A DNA stretch of 64,000 nucleotides from positions 186,001-250,000 of the forward strand of contig JAHIQD010000004.1 of the NCBI GenBank assembly GCA_018902795.1, written 5' to 3'. The DNA comes from Bacteroidota bacterium. Lineage in GTDB: Bacteria > Bacteroidota > Bacteroidia > Flavobacteriales > Weeksellaceae. The notes below the pieces were generated by a model that saw only the letters and a program-made list of their open reading frames with translations, searched no databases and was not told the DNA's origin. Shown here one piece after another: positions 18,411-26,664 of this stretch (position 1 is its first letter; the number at the start of each line of letters is the position of its first letter). A program made the translations under genes and the position numbers.

Positions 18411-19029
18411 TAAGGATAATTTTATTTCTCCCCAGCTTCAAGCTCCCGTTTTCTTCCAGCTGTTTCAGAAGTCTGGAAACCACAACTCTGGCCGTCCCCA
18501 GTTCATTAGCTAGCTGTTCGTGGGTAATATTGAGGGTTTTGCTTCCCGTGAGTTCTTCCTTTTTATGAAGCAGGGTAAGGAGTCTTTCATCCATTTTCCT
18601 GAATGCAATGGCATTTACGATTTCAAGGAGTTCTTCGAAGCGTTTGTGATAAAGACGGAAAATATAATCCAGCCACTCCGGATATTCTTTAATGAAAAGG
18701 GACACTTTCTCCATCGGCAGGAAAAGGATTTCTGCATCATCTTCAACTTCTGCTTTCACTTTGCTTTTTTCATCATGCATTCCTCCTAAAAAGGACATGA
18801 TGCAGCTTTCACCTGCTTTAATGTAATAGAGAAGAATTTCGCGGCCGTCTTCTTCCGTGCGCATCACCTTCAGGGTTCCTTTGGTCACAATGGGTATTGC
18901 CCGGATCGATGAGTTTTCGTCCAGAATCAAGTCTCCTGCTTTATACACTTTTGCGGTACTGTATTGCTTCAGTTTAGCGATAAGTTCCGGCGAGGTTTTG
19001 AATTCTATAATCTGTTCCAGTTGATCCAT
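18406..19029 (-). CDS. Crp/Fnr family transcriptional regulator
   Basis: 207 residues: an N-terminal cyclic-nucleotide-binding-like beta barrel (GDLILDENSSIRAIPIVTKGTLKVMR) and a C-terminal winged helix-turn-helix (LNITHEQLANELGTARVVVSRLLKQLEENG). GESCIMSFLGGMHDEKSKVKAEV in the effector region is the form found in Bacteroidota regulators of sulfide or stress genes, where the Cys may sense sulfur species. It is next to the TauE gene and is the obvious candidate to bind the shared 23-bp element. Confidence 0.92.
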   Translation of the reverse strand: MDQLEQIIEFKTSPELIAKLKQYSTAKVYKAGDLILDENSSIRAIPIVTKGTLKVMRTEEDGREILLYYIKAGESCIMSFLGGMHDEKSKVKAEVEDDAEILFLPMEKVSLFIKEYPEWLDYIFRLYHKRFEELLEIVNAIAFRKMDERLLTLLHKKEELTGSKTLNITHEQLANELGTARVVVSRLLKQLEENGSLKLGRNKIILM

Positions 19030-19081
19030 GGTGTAAATTTAGCAATAATTGGGAAGCTGGATTTCAGCAAATACAAAAATA

Positions 19082-19114
19082 AAAAACCCTTTAAAACTTA
19101 CGTCTTAAAGGGTT
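19082..19114 (-). terminator. Terminator of tRNA-Ser
   Basis: AACCCTTTAA (19085-19094) pairs perfectly with TTAAAGGGTT (19105-19114). On the reverse strand a T-run follows, placing a terminator just downstream of the tRNA. Confidence 0.75.
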
Positions 19115-19140
19115 AAATGTAAACCGTGAAATTTACAAGG

Positions 19141-19225
19141 CGGAGGAACAGGGATTCGAACCCCGGGACCTGTTACAGTCAACAGTTTTCAAGACTGCCG
19201 CAATCGACCGCTCTGCCATTCCTCC
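19141..19225 (-). tRNA. tRNA-Ser (anticodon TGA)
   Basis: The reverse strand starts GGAGGAATGGCAGAGCGG. It has a 7-bp acceptor stem GGAGGAA/TTCCTCC, anticodon loop CTTGAAA (anticodon TGA, reading UCA/UCG), a long class II variable arm and T-loop GGTTCGAATCC. Discriminator base G at 19141; CCA is not encoded. Length 85. Confidence 0.95.
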
Positions 19226-19253
19226 AGTAAATGATTTCTCATTTTCAGTGGTG

Positions 19254-19285
19254 CAAATATAAAAAGCTTTTGCCTATTCACCAAA
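19254..19285 (-). promoter_or_regulatory. Promoter of tRNA-Ser
   Basis: Reverse-strand TTTG (19282-19285), 20-bp spacer, TATATTTG (19254-19261): a perfect Bacteroidota vegetative promoter about 29 bp before the mature tRNA end. Confidence 0.8.
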
Positions 19286-19332
19286 TTATTTTTTAAATAT
19301 TATGGTAAAAACCTAATATTCAAAGGGAAAAA

Positions 19333-19698
19333 TTAATTCTTAGAAATATTCAGGCCCAAATAAACGGCTCCAAAGCCCACAATTACACTCAGCAGAATAT
19401 ATCCTATCAGAATAAAATAGCTGCCACTTTCCCAAAGTGAAATATTTTCTGCCGAAAATGTGGAAAATGTGGTGAAGCCTCCACAAAATCCGGTGATCAG
19501 AAGAAACTTGAGATAATTATCAACTTTCAGAAAATAAGAACTGAAAATCCCTATCAGAAAACACCCGATTATATTCACCAAAAAGGTCCCCATCGGAAAT
19601 GAATTAACACTCCATAACCTCTGGGTGTAATTGGAAACCAGAAAACGCAGAACGCTTCCCAAACCTCCACCGATAAAGATGTAGAACAGACTTTTCAT
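19333..19698 (-). CDS. crcB: Fluoride exporter CrcB/Fluc
   Basis: 121 residues with four transmembrane helices. Signatures GGGLGSVLRFLVSNYTQRLW, FPMGTFLVNIIGCFLIG and GFCGGFTTFSTFSAE (TM3 break and Phe box) identify a Fluc channel that lets toxic fluoride leave the cytoplasm as an antiparallel dimer. Single-copy, homodimer type. I saw no fluoride riboswitch motif in the short upstream region. Confidence 0.95.
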   Translation of the reverse strand: MKSLFYIFIGGGLGSVLRFLVSNYTQRLWSVNSFPMGTFLVNIIGCFLIGIFSSYFLKVDNYLKFLLITGFCGGFTTFSTFSAENISLWESGSYFILIGYILLSVIVGFGAVYLGLNISKN

Positions 19699-19721
19699 TA
19701 CTCGGTTTCTGTTAGACTGTT

Positions 19722-19826
19722 GGACAGGTTGCAGCCTATCTCTAACATTCTGATTTTTCTATGGACAGATTGCAACCTGTCTCTACTGCAATAATCCTAT
19801 TATGGACAGGTTGCAACCTGTCCCTA
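19722..19826. repeat. Three palindromic repeats with exact 41-bp period
   Basis: Copies begin at 19722, 19763 and 19804, each 41 bp apart. The third core is the perfect palindrome GGACAGGTTGCAACCTGTCC (19804-19823); the others carry one to three substitutions. All three cores are followed by the sequence YCTA. The spacers differ. In copy 3 the CTA is the complement of the trxB stop codon. Looks like a REP-type mobile palindrome cluster between trxB and crcB. Confidence 0.85.
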
Positions 19827-20765
19827 CGATAATTCTGCCAGATATTTTTCTGCATCCATTGCTGCCATACATCCGCTTCCTGCTGCAGTGATTGCCTGTC
19901 TGTAAATATGATCCTGAACATCACCTGCTGCGAAAATGCCCGGTAAATTGGTTAAAGTGGAACCTGGAACGGTTTTAATGTATCCGTTCTCATCCAAATC
20001 AATCTGACCCGCGAAAACATCAGTATTCGGTTTGTGGCCAATGGCGATAAAAATACCGTGAACATCGATTTTAGAAGTCTCCTGAGTTTGGTTATTGATG
20101 ACCACTGCTCTTTCCACTAAAGAATTTTCGCCTTCAATAGCGATCAGTTCGTGGTTGAATTTTACTTCGATGTTGGGGGTATTTTCAACACGGTGAATCA
20201 TTGCTTTTGAAGCACGGAACTCATCTTTTCTCACTAGCATCGTCACTTTATTCGTAAGCTTCGCCAGATAAGTTGCTTCTTCGGCCGCAGTATCACCCGC
20301 TCCTACTACCACCACATCTTTTCCTTTATAGAAAAATCCGTCGCAGGTTGCACATGCAGAAACGCCGCCTCCTGAATATTTTTTCTCGTCATCCAGACCA
20401 AGATATTTCGCGGTAGCACCTGTTGAAATAATCACCGATTTAGCCAAAATTTCTTTGTTACCTGCCCACAATTTGTGAACGCCGCCCACTTCTCCGGAAA
20501 ATTCAACTTTGGTAATTAATTCGTAATGAACTTTGGTATCAAATCTTTCGGCCTGTTTCTGCAGATCCATCATCATTTCCGGACCTGTAACGCCTTCCGG
20601 ATAGCCTGGAAAATTATCAACTTCTGTGGTGGTGGTCAATTGCCCTCCAGGTTCAAGACCAGTGTATAGTTCAGGTTTCAGGTCGGCTCTTGCGGCATAA
20701 ATTGCAGCGGTAAATCCGGATGGTCCGGAACCTACGATCACGCAGTCTAAAATATTTTGTTCCAT
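19824..20765 (-). CDS. trxB: Thioredoxin reductase
   Basis: 313 residues, the usual length. FAD site IVGSGPSGFTAAIYAAR, redox motif CATCDGFF, NADPH site VVVGAGDTAAEEATYL and the C-terminal GIFAAGDVQDHIYRQAITAAGSG. It reduces thioredoxin with NADPH in the cytoplasm. The stop codon lies at the edge of the palindromic repeat cluster. Confidence 0.96.
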   Translation of the reverse strand: MEQNILDCVIVGSGPSGFTAAIYAARADLKPELYTGLEPGGQLTTTTEVDNFPGYPEGVTGPEMMMDLQKQAERFDTKVHYELITKVEFSGEVGGVHKLWAGNKEILAKSVIISTGATAKYLGLDDEKKYSGGGVSACATCDGFFYKGKDVVVVGAGDTAAEEATYLAKLTNKVTMLVRKDEFRASKAMIHRVENTPNIEVKFNHELIAIEGENSLVERAVVINNQTQETSKIDVHGIFIAIGHKPNTDVFAGQIDLDENGYIKTVPGSTLTNLPGIFAAGDVQDHIYRQAITAAGSGCMAAMDAEKYLAELS

Positions 20766-20930
20766 TAATTAAGGTTGAGATTAAGATTTTGAATTTTCAA
20801 AAATCGTTATTTATTTTCTGTTGAGGTTTATTTTTATGATGAATTTTTTCAATAGCCGAAATTTACTTTTAAGTTCAATTGACTGAAGTTTCCCTGTTTT
20901 TATTTTATTACCTGAATTTCCTGATAACGA

Positions 20931-21048
20931 AGACCGCGACCCGACCTGAGTGGAGCTCTTTTTGCGCAATGCAATGGAGCAAAAAAGCGGGAACGGAGGG
21001 CGGAAAAGTCGCCATAAAAAAAGAGATTCTCTGCTACGACCGCCATCT
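20931..21048. repeat. GC-rich structured intergenic element (hairpin)
   Basis: Between trxB and holA. CTTTTTGC pairs with GCAAAAAG around a short loop (about 20958-20987), followed by GCGGGAACGGAGGGCGG and an A-rich tract. The composition is unlike the AT-rich neighbourhood. The layout resembles the element at 34740-34830 (T-run, GC-rich part, A-run, then AGCGGGA), suggesting one dispersed family. Confidence 0.5.
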
Positions 21049-21051
21049 TCA

Positions 21052-22089
21052 CTAAGTTTTTACCTTATATTTATCCACATTCAATATTTTATACACCATC
21101 TCTGTAAGCAGTTCGCTTTCGTCCATGTTTACGGCGCCGAGCCCTTTGTTTTTAAGGTCGATTTCGCGGAGGATGGAAATGATTCTGGTGCAGTGTTTGA
21201 GGTTATAAAACCGTGCAGCTTCAGTGTAATCTTTTATAAAATACGGACTCACGCCCATCGTGGAAGCCTGTGTTTGCGGTGACTGTCCGGACAAAGTGTG
21301 GTAAATAACGAGGTTGGAAAAAAAGTTGTACAGATTGCCGATCATCATTACAAAAGGATTGGCTTTCGGAGATTTTCCGATAAAATGGGCAATTCTTAGC
21401 GCGTTGGCTTCGTCTTTCTTTCCCAGCGCTTTGATGAGTTCGAAAACGTTGAAATCTTTGCTGATTCCGATGTGGGTTTCGATGGTTTTCTCGTCGAGGA
21501 TTTCATCCCCTTTCAGTATCATTTTGAGCTTTTGCAGCTCGTTGGAGATTCTCGATAAATCGGTTCCGAGGTATTCTGAAAGCAAAGCCGGAATATTGGG
21601 TTTTGTTTTGAGCCCCAAGCTTCTGATTTCCTGATCAATCCATTTCGGAACTTCATAATCGCGCATTTTTTCACTGATGAACAGCATTTTGTTTTTCGTG
21701 AGCGTCTTGGCGAAGCTCTTCCGTGAATCTACCTTTTTGTATTTGTGGGCAATCACCAACAGCGTTGATTCCACAGGATTTTCAGCATAAACTTTTAGGG
21801 CTTCGGTTTCCTTATCTGTCATTCGGATTTCCTGGGCTTCTTTCAGGATAATGACCTGCTTTTCGCCCATCATTGGAAACTGTCTTGCCAGAGAAAGCAC
21901 ATCGCTGAAAGTAGTGTCTTTGCCATAAACTACCGTTTGGTTAAAAGCTTTTTCATCTTCTTCCAAAACATCGTTTTCAAATGATTTTACGGCAACATCC
22001 ATAAAATAAGGTTCTTCGCCGTGGAAAAAATAAATCGGCAGAAACTCTTTATTTTTAATATTTTTGAGGATTAAATCTAATTCTTTCAT
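21052..22089 (-). CDS. holA: DNA polymerase III delta subunit
   Basis: 345 residues. The N-terminal PIYFFHGEEPYFMDVAVKSFENDVL is the degenerate P-loop region of HolA, followed by QFPMMGEKQVIILKEAQEIR and a C-terminal helical collar domain. The delta subunit opens the sliding clamp in the clamp-loader complex. It is divergent from the HsdR_N gene, with only two bases between the start codons. Confidence 0.93.
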   Translation of the reverse strand: MKELDLILKNIKNKEFLPIYFFHGEEPYFMDVAVKSFENDVLEEDEKAFNQTVVYGKDTTFSDVLSLARQFPMMGEKQVIILKEAQEIRMTDKETEALKVYAENPVESTLLVIAHKYKKVDSRKSFAKTLTKNKMLFISEKMRDYEVPKWIDQEIRSLGLKTKPNIPALLSEYLGTDLSRISNELQKLKMILKGDEILDEKTIETHIGISKDFNVFELIKALGKKDEANALRIAHFIGKSPKANPFVMMIGNLYNFFSNLVIYHTLSGQSPQTQASTMGVSPYFIKDYTEAARFYNLKHCTRIISILREIDLKNKGLGAVNMDESELLTEMVYKILNVDKYKVKT

Positions 22090-22091
22090 AA

Positions 22092-22526
22092 ATGCAACTT
22101 CCGGAACTGAATTTTGAGGATACTTTTGATTTCCAAATCAAGAGAGACAAAGATAAGTTTTTTATTTATGATTTAGTCCGCAAAAATTGGCTTTTGCTCA
22201 CGCCTGAAGAATGGGTCCGGCAACACTGGGTGCATTATTTCCACCTGAAAAAAGGCAGAAATCTGTCGTCATTAATTTTGGAAAAAAAGCTGGAACTGAA
22301 CGGAACAACAAAGAGAATTGATTTGTTGGTCACTGAAAAAACGGTGCCGAAAATTCTGGTCGAATGCAAAGCTCCCCAAATTAAAATCACCGAAAAAACA
22401 TTTGAACAGATTGCACGTTACAATTCCATTATCGGTGCTGAAGAAATTATTTTAAGCAACGGTTTACAGCATGTTTTTGCAAAGTTTTCCGAAAATCGTT
22501 ATGTGTTTTCGCCTTTTGCATATTAA
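22092..22526 (+). CDS. Stand-alone HsdR N-terminal-domain (PD-(D/E)XK) protein
   Basis: 144 residues. Contains LLTPEEWVRQHW and then the nuclease-like core RIDLLVTE...PKILVECKAPQIKI (D...E-x-K), the fold of the type I restriction enzyme R N-terminus. No HsdM, HsdS or motor domain is nearby, so this is not a restriction system. The stand-alone protein commonly sits next to holA in flavobacteria, as I recall. Function unknown; a DNA-repair nuclease is possible. Confidence 0.88.
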   Translation: MQLPELNFEDTFDFQIKRDKDKFFIYDLVRKNWLLLTPEEWVRQHWVHYFHLKKGRNLSSLILEKKLELNGTTKRIDLLVTEKTVPKILVECKAPQIKITEKTFEQIARYNSIIGAEEIILSNGLQHVFAKFSENRYVFSPFAY

Positions 22527-22531
22527 TTTTG
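22524..22531 (+). promoter_or_regulatory. -7 box of NhaC gene, overlapping the preceding stop codon
   Basis: TAATTTTG begins at the stop codon of the HsdR_N gene, and the NhaC ATG is only 4 bp past it, implying a leaderless or near-leaderless transcript. Confidence 0.5.
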
Positions 22532-22535
22532 CATC

Positions 22536-23819
22536 ATGATTAAACTCAACCCTTCCCTGATCTCCATTTTCCCGTTACTCATTTTTGTACTGGTGTTTTT
22601 GGGCTTCGGAATTTACTATAATGATTTTTATGCGCTTCCCTCGCCGATTGCGGCTTTGATGGGAATTACCGCAGCTTTTATCCTTTTGAAAGGGAAAATA
22701 AACCAGAAAGTGGATACCTTCCTTAAAGGCTGCGGCGACGGAAAAATACTCACGATGTGTATTATTTATCTGTTGGCCGGTGCTTTTGCTACGGTGACGG
22801 CAGCGACCGGAAGTGTAGATTCCATCGTCAATTTTGGACTCAATTATGTTTCACCGGCTTACTTTCCCGTTGGTGTTTTCGTCATTGCCTCTTTTCTTTC
22901 ATTTGCCTCGGGAACTTCTGTTGGCTCCATCGTTACGCTTGGACCTATCGTGATTGCTTTGGCTGAAAAAAGCGAATCTCCGTTAGGATTAATCGGCGCC
23001 TGTCTGCTTTCGGGAGCGATGTTTGGCGATAACCTGTCCGTTATTTCTGATACGACTATTGCTGCCACTCAAAGTCTGGGCTGTCAGATGAAAGATAAAT
23101 TCCGCTTCAACTCCAAACTGGCGTTTCCTGCAGCTCTGGTTACGGTTTTTATTTTATTGGTGATGGGATTCAATCAGGAAAACACGGCGGTCATCAGCGA
23201 ATATAAAGATTTCAATCTGATTTTAATACTTCCTTATATTTTAGTCATTGCACTTTCACTCATCGGTTTAAATGTATTTGTCGTCTTATTTGCGGGGCTG
23301 GCTTTTGCAGGACTGTTGGGATTCGGTTACGGAAGTTTCGATTTCATTGGTTTTGCAAAGAAAACTTATGAAGGATTTACCAGCATGACTGAAATTTTTC
23401 TCCTGTCTCTTCTTACCGGCGGTTTGGCAGCTTTGGTAGAAAAAGCGGGCGGAATTTCATTCTTAATTAAAAATATCAGCAAAGTCATCAGTTCAAAAAA
23501 AACGGCACTGTTGGGCATTGGAGGTTTAGTAACCGTTGCCAATCTTTGTGTTGCCAATAATACCATTGCGATTATCATTTCGGGAAAAGTAGCCAAAGAA
23601 ATCAATGAAAAATATGATTTGAAGCCACAACAAAGTGCTTCTGTTCTGGATATTTTTTCCTGCTATATTCAGGGTTTGATTCCCTATGGTGCGCAAATCC
23701 TTATTTTAGTTTCACTAAGCAGCTTCAGGATCAATTATGTTGATCTGGTTCAGTATTCCTTTTATCTTCATATTCTTTTGATTTTTACTTTACTGAGTAT
23801 TTTCATTGGAAAAAAATAA
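22536..23819 (+). CDS. NhaC-family Na+/H+ antiporter
   Basis: 427 residues, about eleven membrane segments. SFASGTSVGSIVTLGPIVIALAE and GAMFGDNLSVISDTTIAATQSLGCQMKDKFRFN are NhaC-superfamily signatures; the Asp pair in GDNLSVISDT is likely in the ion path. The C-terminal half has VANLCVANNTIAIIISGKVAKEI. It exports sodium in exchange for protons or swaps organic acids. Followed 17 bp later by a HAD hydrolase gene. Confidence 0.88.
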   Translation: MIKLNPSLISIFPLLIFVLVFLGFGIYYNDFYALPSPIAALMGITAAFILLKGKINQKVDTFLKGCGDGKILTMCIIYLLAGAFATVTAATGSVDSIVNFGLNYVSPAYFPVGVFVIASFLSFASGTSVGSIVTLGPIVIALAEKSESPLGLIGACLLSGAMFGDNLSVISDTTIAATQSLGCQMKDKFRFNSKLAFPAALVTVFILLVMGFNQENTAVISEYKDFNLILILPYILVIALSLIGLNVFVVLFAGLAFAGLLGFGYGSFDFIGFAKKTYEGFTSMTEIFLLSLLTGGLAALVEKAGGISFLIKNISKVISSKKTALLGIGGLVTVANLCVANNTIAIIISGKVAKEINEKYDLKPQQSASVLDIFSCYIQGLIPYGAQILILVSLSSFRINYVDLVQYSFYLHILLIFTLLSIFIGKK

Positions 23820-23836
23820 TTTTAAACGTTACATCA

Positions 23837-24460
23837 ATGCAGCAGACAGGCAGTATAAAAAATATCATTTTCGATTTTGGAGGAGTGGTCATGGATTGGA
23901 ATCCGAGGTATTTTTTCAAAGATTATTTTAATGATGATGAAAAAATGGAGTTTTTCCTTAAAAACATCGCCGAAGATGAGTGGAATGCCGAACAGGATCG
24001 TGGCAGAACTTTAAAAGAAGGAACTGATTTTCAGGTGACAAAATTCCCCGAATGGGAAAAAGAAATCCGTGCCTACTACGACAACTGGACCAGCATGTTA
24101 AAGTCTGATATTCCACAAAATGTAGACGTTTTACGAAAACTTGAAAATTCCGAATATGAACTGTTCGGGTTAACCAACTGGTCAGCGGAAACTTTTCCTT
24201 ATGCTTTGGAAAACTATGATTTCTTCAGCATTTTTGAAGGCAAAATTGTCGTTTCCGGCGATGAAAAACTCATCAAACCTGATCCTAAAATCTGGGAAGT
24301 ACTGCTCGAAAGATATCAGCTGAAACCCGAAGAATCAGTTTTCATCGACGATAATGCAAGGAATATCGAAGTGGCCAAAACACTGCGTTTTAATACGGTT
24401 CATATTACAGAAGAGACCAATCTGGAGGAGAAATTAAAAAATTTGGGTCTTCGTTTTTAG
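23837..24460 (+). CDS. HAD-superfamily hydrolase, YihX-like
   Basis: 207 residues. Motif I IIFDFGGVVMDWNP (nucleophile Asp), motif II FGLTNWS, Lys in SGDEKLIKPDPKIW and motif IV FIDDNARNIEVA. The DFGGV form with Trp nearby belongs to the YihX/haloacid dehalogenase-like subgroup that includes sugar-phosphate phosphatases. Cytoplasmic; probably co-transcribed with NhaC. Substrate not predictable. Confidence 0.88.
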   Translation: MQQTGSIKNIIFDFGGVVMDWNPRYFFKDYFNDDEKMEFFLKNIAEDEWNAEQDRGRTLKEGTDFQVTKFPEWEKEIRAYYDNWTSMLKSDIPQNVDVLRKLENSEYELFGLTNWSAETFPYALENYDFFSIFEGKIVVSGDEKLIKPDPKIWEVLLERYQLKPEESVFIDDNARNIEVAKTLRFNTVHITEETNLEEKLKNLGLRF

Positions 24461-24465
24461 AGGTA

Positions 24466-24825
24466 TTATCCTTCGCGATTCACCAAATCCATAGAAAAAG
24501 CAGGCAGACAAATTGCTAAATATTCGCAAGAATTTTCAAACGGATTACTGTAACGGACTCTTGCTCCTTTTTCAATCAGAATGCTTTGTCCCGCTTCCAG
24601 TACAACCGTTTCTCCGTCGATTTCAAACTGCTTTTTTCCTTTGATGATATAAGTGAATTCGTCAAATTCGGGAGTTTGGTGAGGCTCGCCCCAGTCGGGC
24701 GGAGCAACCATATGTGCGATAGAAATATTTGAATTTCCGGTTGAATTTCCCCAGATCTCTTCGATCAATTTTCCGTCGGTTGTTGGAACAATAAATGGTG
24801 ATTTCTGAATTTTATATTTTGACAT
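24466..24825 (-). CDS. Cupin-domain protein
   Basis: 119 residues forming one small beta barrel. Cupin motif 1 appears as PHQTPEFDEFTYIIKGKKQFEIDG (metal-binding His/Glu), followed by VLEAGQSILIEKGARVRYSNP. Single-domain cupins may be isomerases, dioxygenases or binding proteins. It lies 56 bp downstream of the Lrp/AsnC gene on the same strand, convergent with the HAD gene. Confidence 0.85.
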   Translation of the reverse strand: MSKYKIQKSPFIVPTTDGKLIEEIWGNSTGNSNISIAHMVAPPDWGEPHQTPEFDEFTYIIKGKKQFEIDGETVVLEAGQSILIEKGARVRYSNPFENSCEYLAICLPAFSMDLVNREG

Positions 24826-24881
24826 TTCTTTAAATTTATTTCAAAATTAAAGAAAAAAAAAAACAGGAATAAGGGAATGAA

Positions 24882-25343
24882 TTAAAAAGTAAATTTCGTG
24901 TCATTTTTAATAACCGAAAGCACGATATTGCTGTGATACTGCCCAATATTGGGAATGTTTGCAACGACTGTCGTCATGAAATTATTATAGTCCTTAATGT
25001 TTTTAGCCACCACTTTAATCACATAATCATACTGTCCGGAAAGACTCACCACCTCGAGGACCTGCGGCTGTGCTTTTATTTTTGCTTCAAATTCCTGAAG
25101 TTTCTCGTTCGACTGTTCTTTCAGTACGATATTGCAGTACGCCATAATCTCGAATCCGGCAAGTTCGGCATCGATCAATACGACGTGCTTCCGGATGATT
25201 CCGCTATTCTTTAACGACTTAATTCTTTCATAAGTTGCAGTGAAGGAAAGCCCTATTTTTTCAGCCAGATCCTTAACGGAAACGGTAGAATCTTCCTGCA
25301 GAAAATTGAGTATTTTATGGTCGGTAATGTCTAATGTCTTCAT
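24882..25343 (-). CDS. Lrp/AsnC family transcriptional regulator
   Basis: 153 residues: N-terminal winged helix-turn-helix (DITDHKILNFLQEDSTVSVKDLAEKIGLSFTATYERIKSL) and C-terminal RAM/AsnC effector domain (VLEVVSLSGQYDYVIKVVAKNIKDYNNF). Its start overlaps the argH stop by 4 bp (ATGA), so it is translated as the last gene of the arginine operon. It may sense arginine or another amino acid and regulate this operon; that is inferred from position. Confidence 0.93.
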   Translation of the reverse strand: MKTLDITDHKILNFLQEDSTVSVKDLAEKIGLSFTATYERIKSLKNSGIIRKHVVLIDAELAGFEIMAYCNIVLKEQSNEKLQEFEAKIKAQPQVLEVVSLSGQYDYVIKVVAKNIKDYNNFMTTVVANIPNIGQYHSNIVLSVIKNDTKFTF

Positions 25344-26662
25344 ATTTTTAAATTAAATTTCCTGAAGATTTCCTCAAAATTCCGAGTAATTTCTTCCAGA
25401 CACAAATTGCCTATGCTTCCTATGTGCGTGTGCTTTAAATCGTCGTTTCGGTAGTTATAAGTTCCGTTTTCAATGGAGTTGCCGACTTCACGGTAAGCTT
25501 CCCGAAAACTTGCGCCGTTCATGACCAGTTCATTGATTTTTTCGACACTGAAAAGATAATCATATTTTTCGTCGTTCAAAATATCCTCTTTCAGATTGAT
25601 GTTCTGAAGCATGAATTCGAAAATACTCAAGCAGTCTTTCAAATCCTGAATTCCCGGGAAAATTATTTCTTTGGTGAGCTGAAAGTCCCTGTGGTAACCT
25701 GATGGAAGATTATTAGTAAGTAGCGTCAGTTCATTTGGAAGACTTTGGATTCGTGCGGATTTTGCCCGAATCAATTCAAAAACATCCGGATTTTTTTTGT
25801 GCGGCATAATACTGCTTCCGGTTGTCAATTCTGATGGAAAGTTGACAAATCCATAATTCTGGTTGCTGAACATGCAGATATCGTAAGCGAGTTTCCCTAA
25901 AGTGGAAGCCACCGTGCTCATCGCCATCGCAGTGATTTTTTCCGATTTCCCGCGCGTCATTTGCGCATAGACGGAATTGATGTTCATTTTTTCCAGATTC
26001 AAAGCTTTGGTCGTAAAGTCTCTGTCCAGCGGAAAGGAAGATCCAAAACCCGCTCCGGAACCCAAAGGATTTTTCTGAACCACCGATAAAGCTGCCGCCA
26101 AAACCTCCAGATCTTCTGACAATGATTCGGCAAAAGCGCTGAACCAAAGCCCGAATGAAGAAGGCATTCCAATCTGAAAATGGGTATACCCGGGCATTAA
26201 TGTTGCTTTATGAGTTTCTGCAAGCGCAATTAAAACCTCAAATAAATTTTTAGAAAGTTGCGCAATCTCTTTGATTTCTGCTGCTAAATATAATTTGATT
26301 GCCAATAAAACCTGGTCGTTTCTTGATCTTCCGGTGTGGATTTTCTTTCCTGCATCACCCAATTTTTGTGTCAAATTGAATTCGATCTGGCTGTGAATGT
26401 CCTCTACTCCATCATTGATGGGTAAAAGGTTTTCTTTGGCGAGAATAAACATTTCATCCAGTTCTTTTTGAATGGATACGTTTTCTTCCTCCGTTAAAAA
26501 GCCGATTTTTGCAAGCATTTTGCAGTGTGCTTTCGTCCCGATAATGTCGTACTGGGCCAATAAAATGTCGAAATCCTTGTCTTTACCAACGGTAAATTTT
26601 TCAATGATTTCAAGGTGCTTCAAATTGGCTGAATCTTTCGCCCAAAGTTTATTATGTTCCAT
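25340..26662 (-). CDS. argH: Argininosuccinate lyase
   Basis: 440 residues. Signatures IHTGRSRNDQV, the fumarase-superfamily signature GSSIMPHKKNPDVFELIRA, and SGYHRDFQLTKE. It splits argininosuccinate into arginine and fumarate, the last step of arginine synthesis. A little shorter than the E. coli enzyme (457). Starts 2 bp after the argE stop. Confidence 0.95.
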   Translation of the reverse strand: MEHNKLWAKDSANLKHLEIIEKFTVGKDKDFDILLAQYDIIGTKAHCKMLAKIGFLTEEENVSIQKELDEMFILAKENLLPINDGVEDIHSQIEFNLTQKLGDAGKKIHTGRSRNDQVLLAIKLYLAAEIKEIAQLSKNLFEVLIALAETHKATLMPGYTHFQIGMPSSFGLWFSAFAESLSEDLEVLAAALSVVQKNPLGSGAGFGSSFPLDRDFTTKALNLEKMNINSVYAQMTRGKSEKITAMAMSTVASTLGKLAYDICMFSNQNYGFVNFPSELTTGSSIMPHKKNPDVFELIRAKSARIQSLPNELTLLTNNLPSGYHRDFQLTKEIIFPGIQDLKDCLSIFEFMLQNINLKEDILNDEKYDYLFSVEKINELVMNGASFREAYREVGNSIENGTYNYRNDDLKHTHIGSIGNLCLEEITRNFEEIFRKFNLKI

Positions 26663-26664
26663 TT

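Noticed and set aside
19722..19826. Regularly spaced repeats as a CRISPR array
   Set aside because: Only three degenerate, self-palindromic copies with ~18-bp spacers, no cas genes, and the repeat overlaps a coding stop.
19742..19924. ORF running through the palindromic repeats opposite or within trxB's end
   Set aside because: Its codons come from repeat and shadow sequence of trxB; no homology-like features.
22092..22526. HsdR_N gene as part of a type I restriction-modification system
   Set aside because: No HsdM, HsdS or helicase domain within the window; only the 144-residue N-terminal domain is present.
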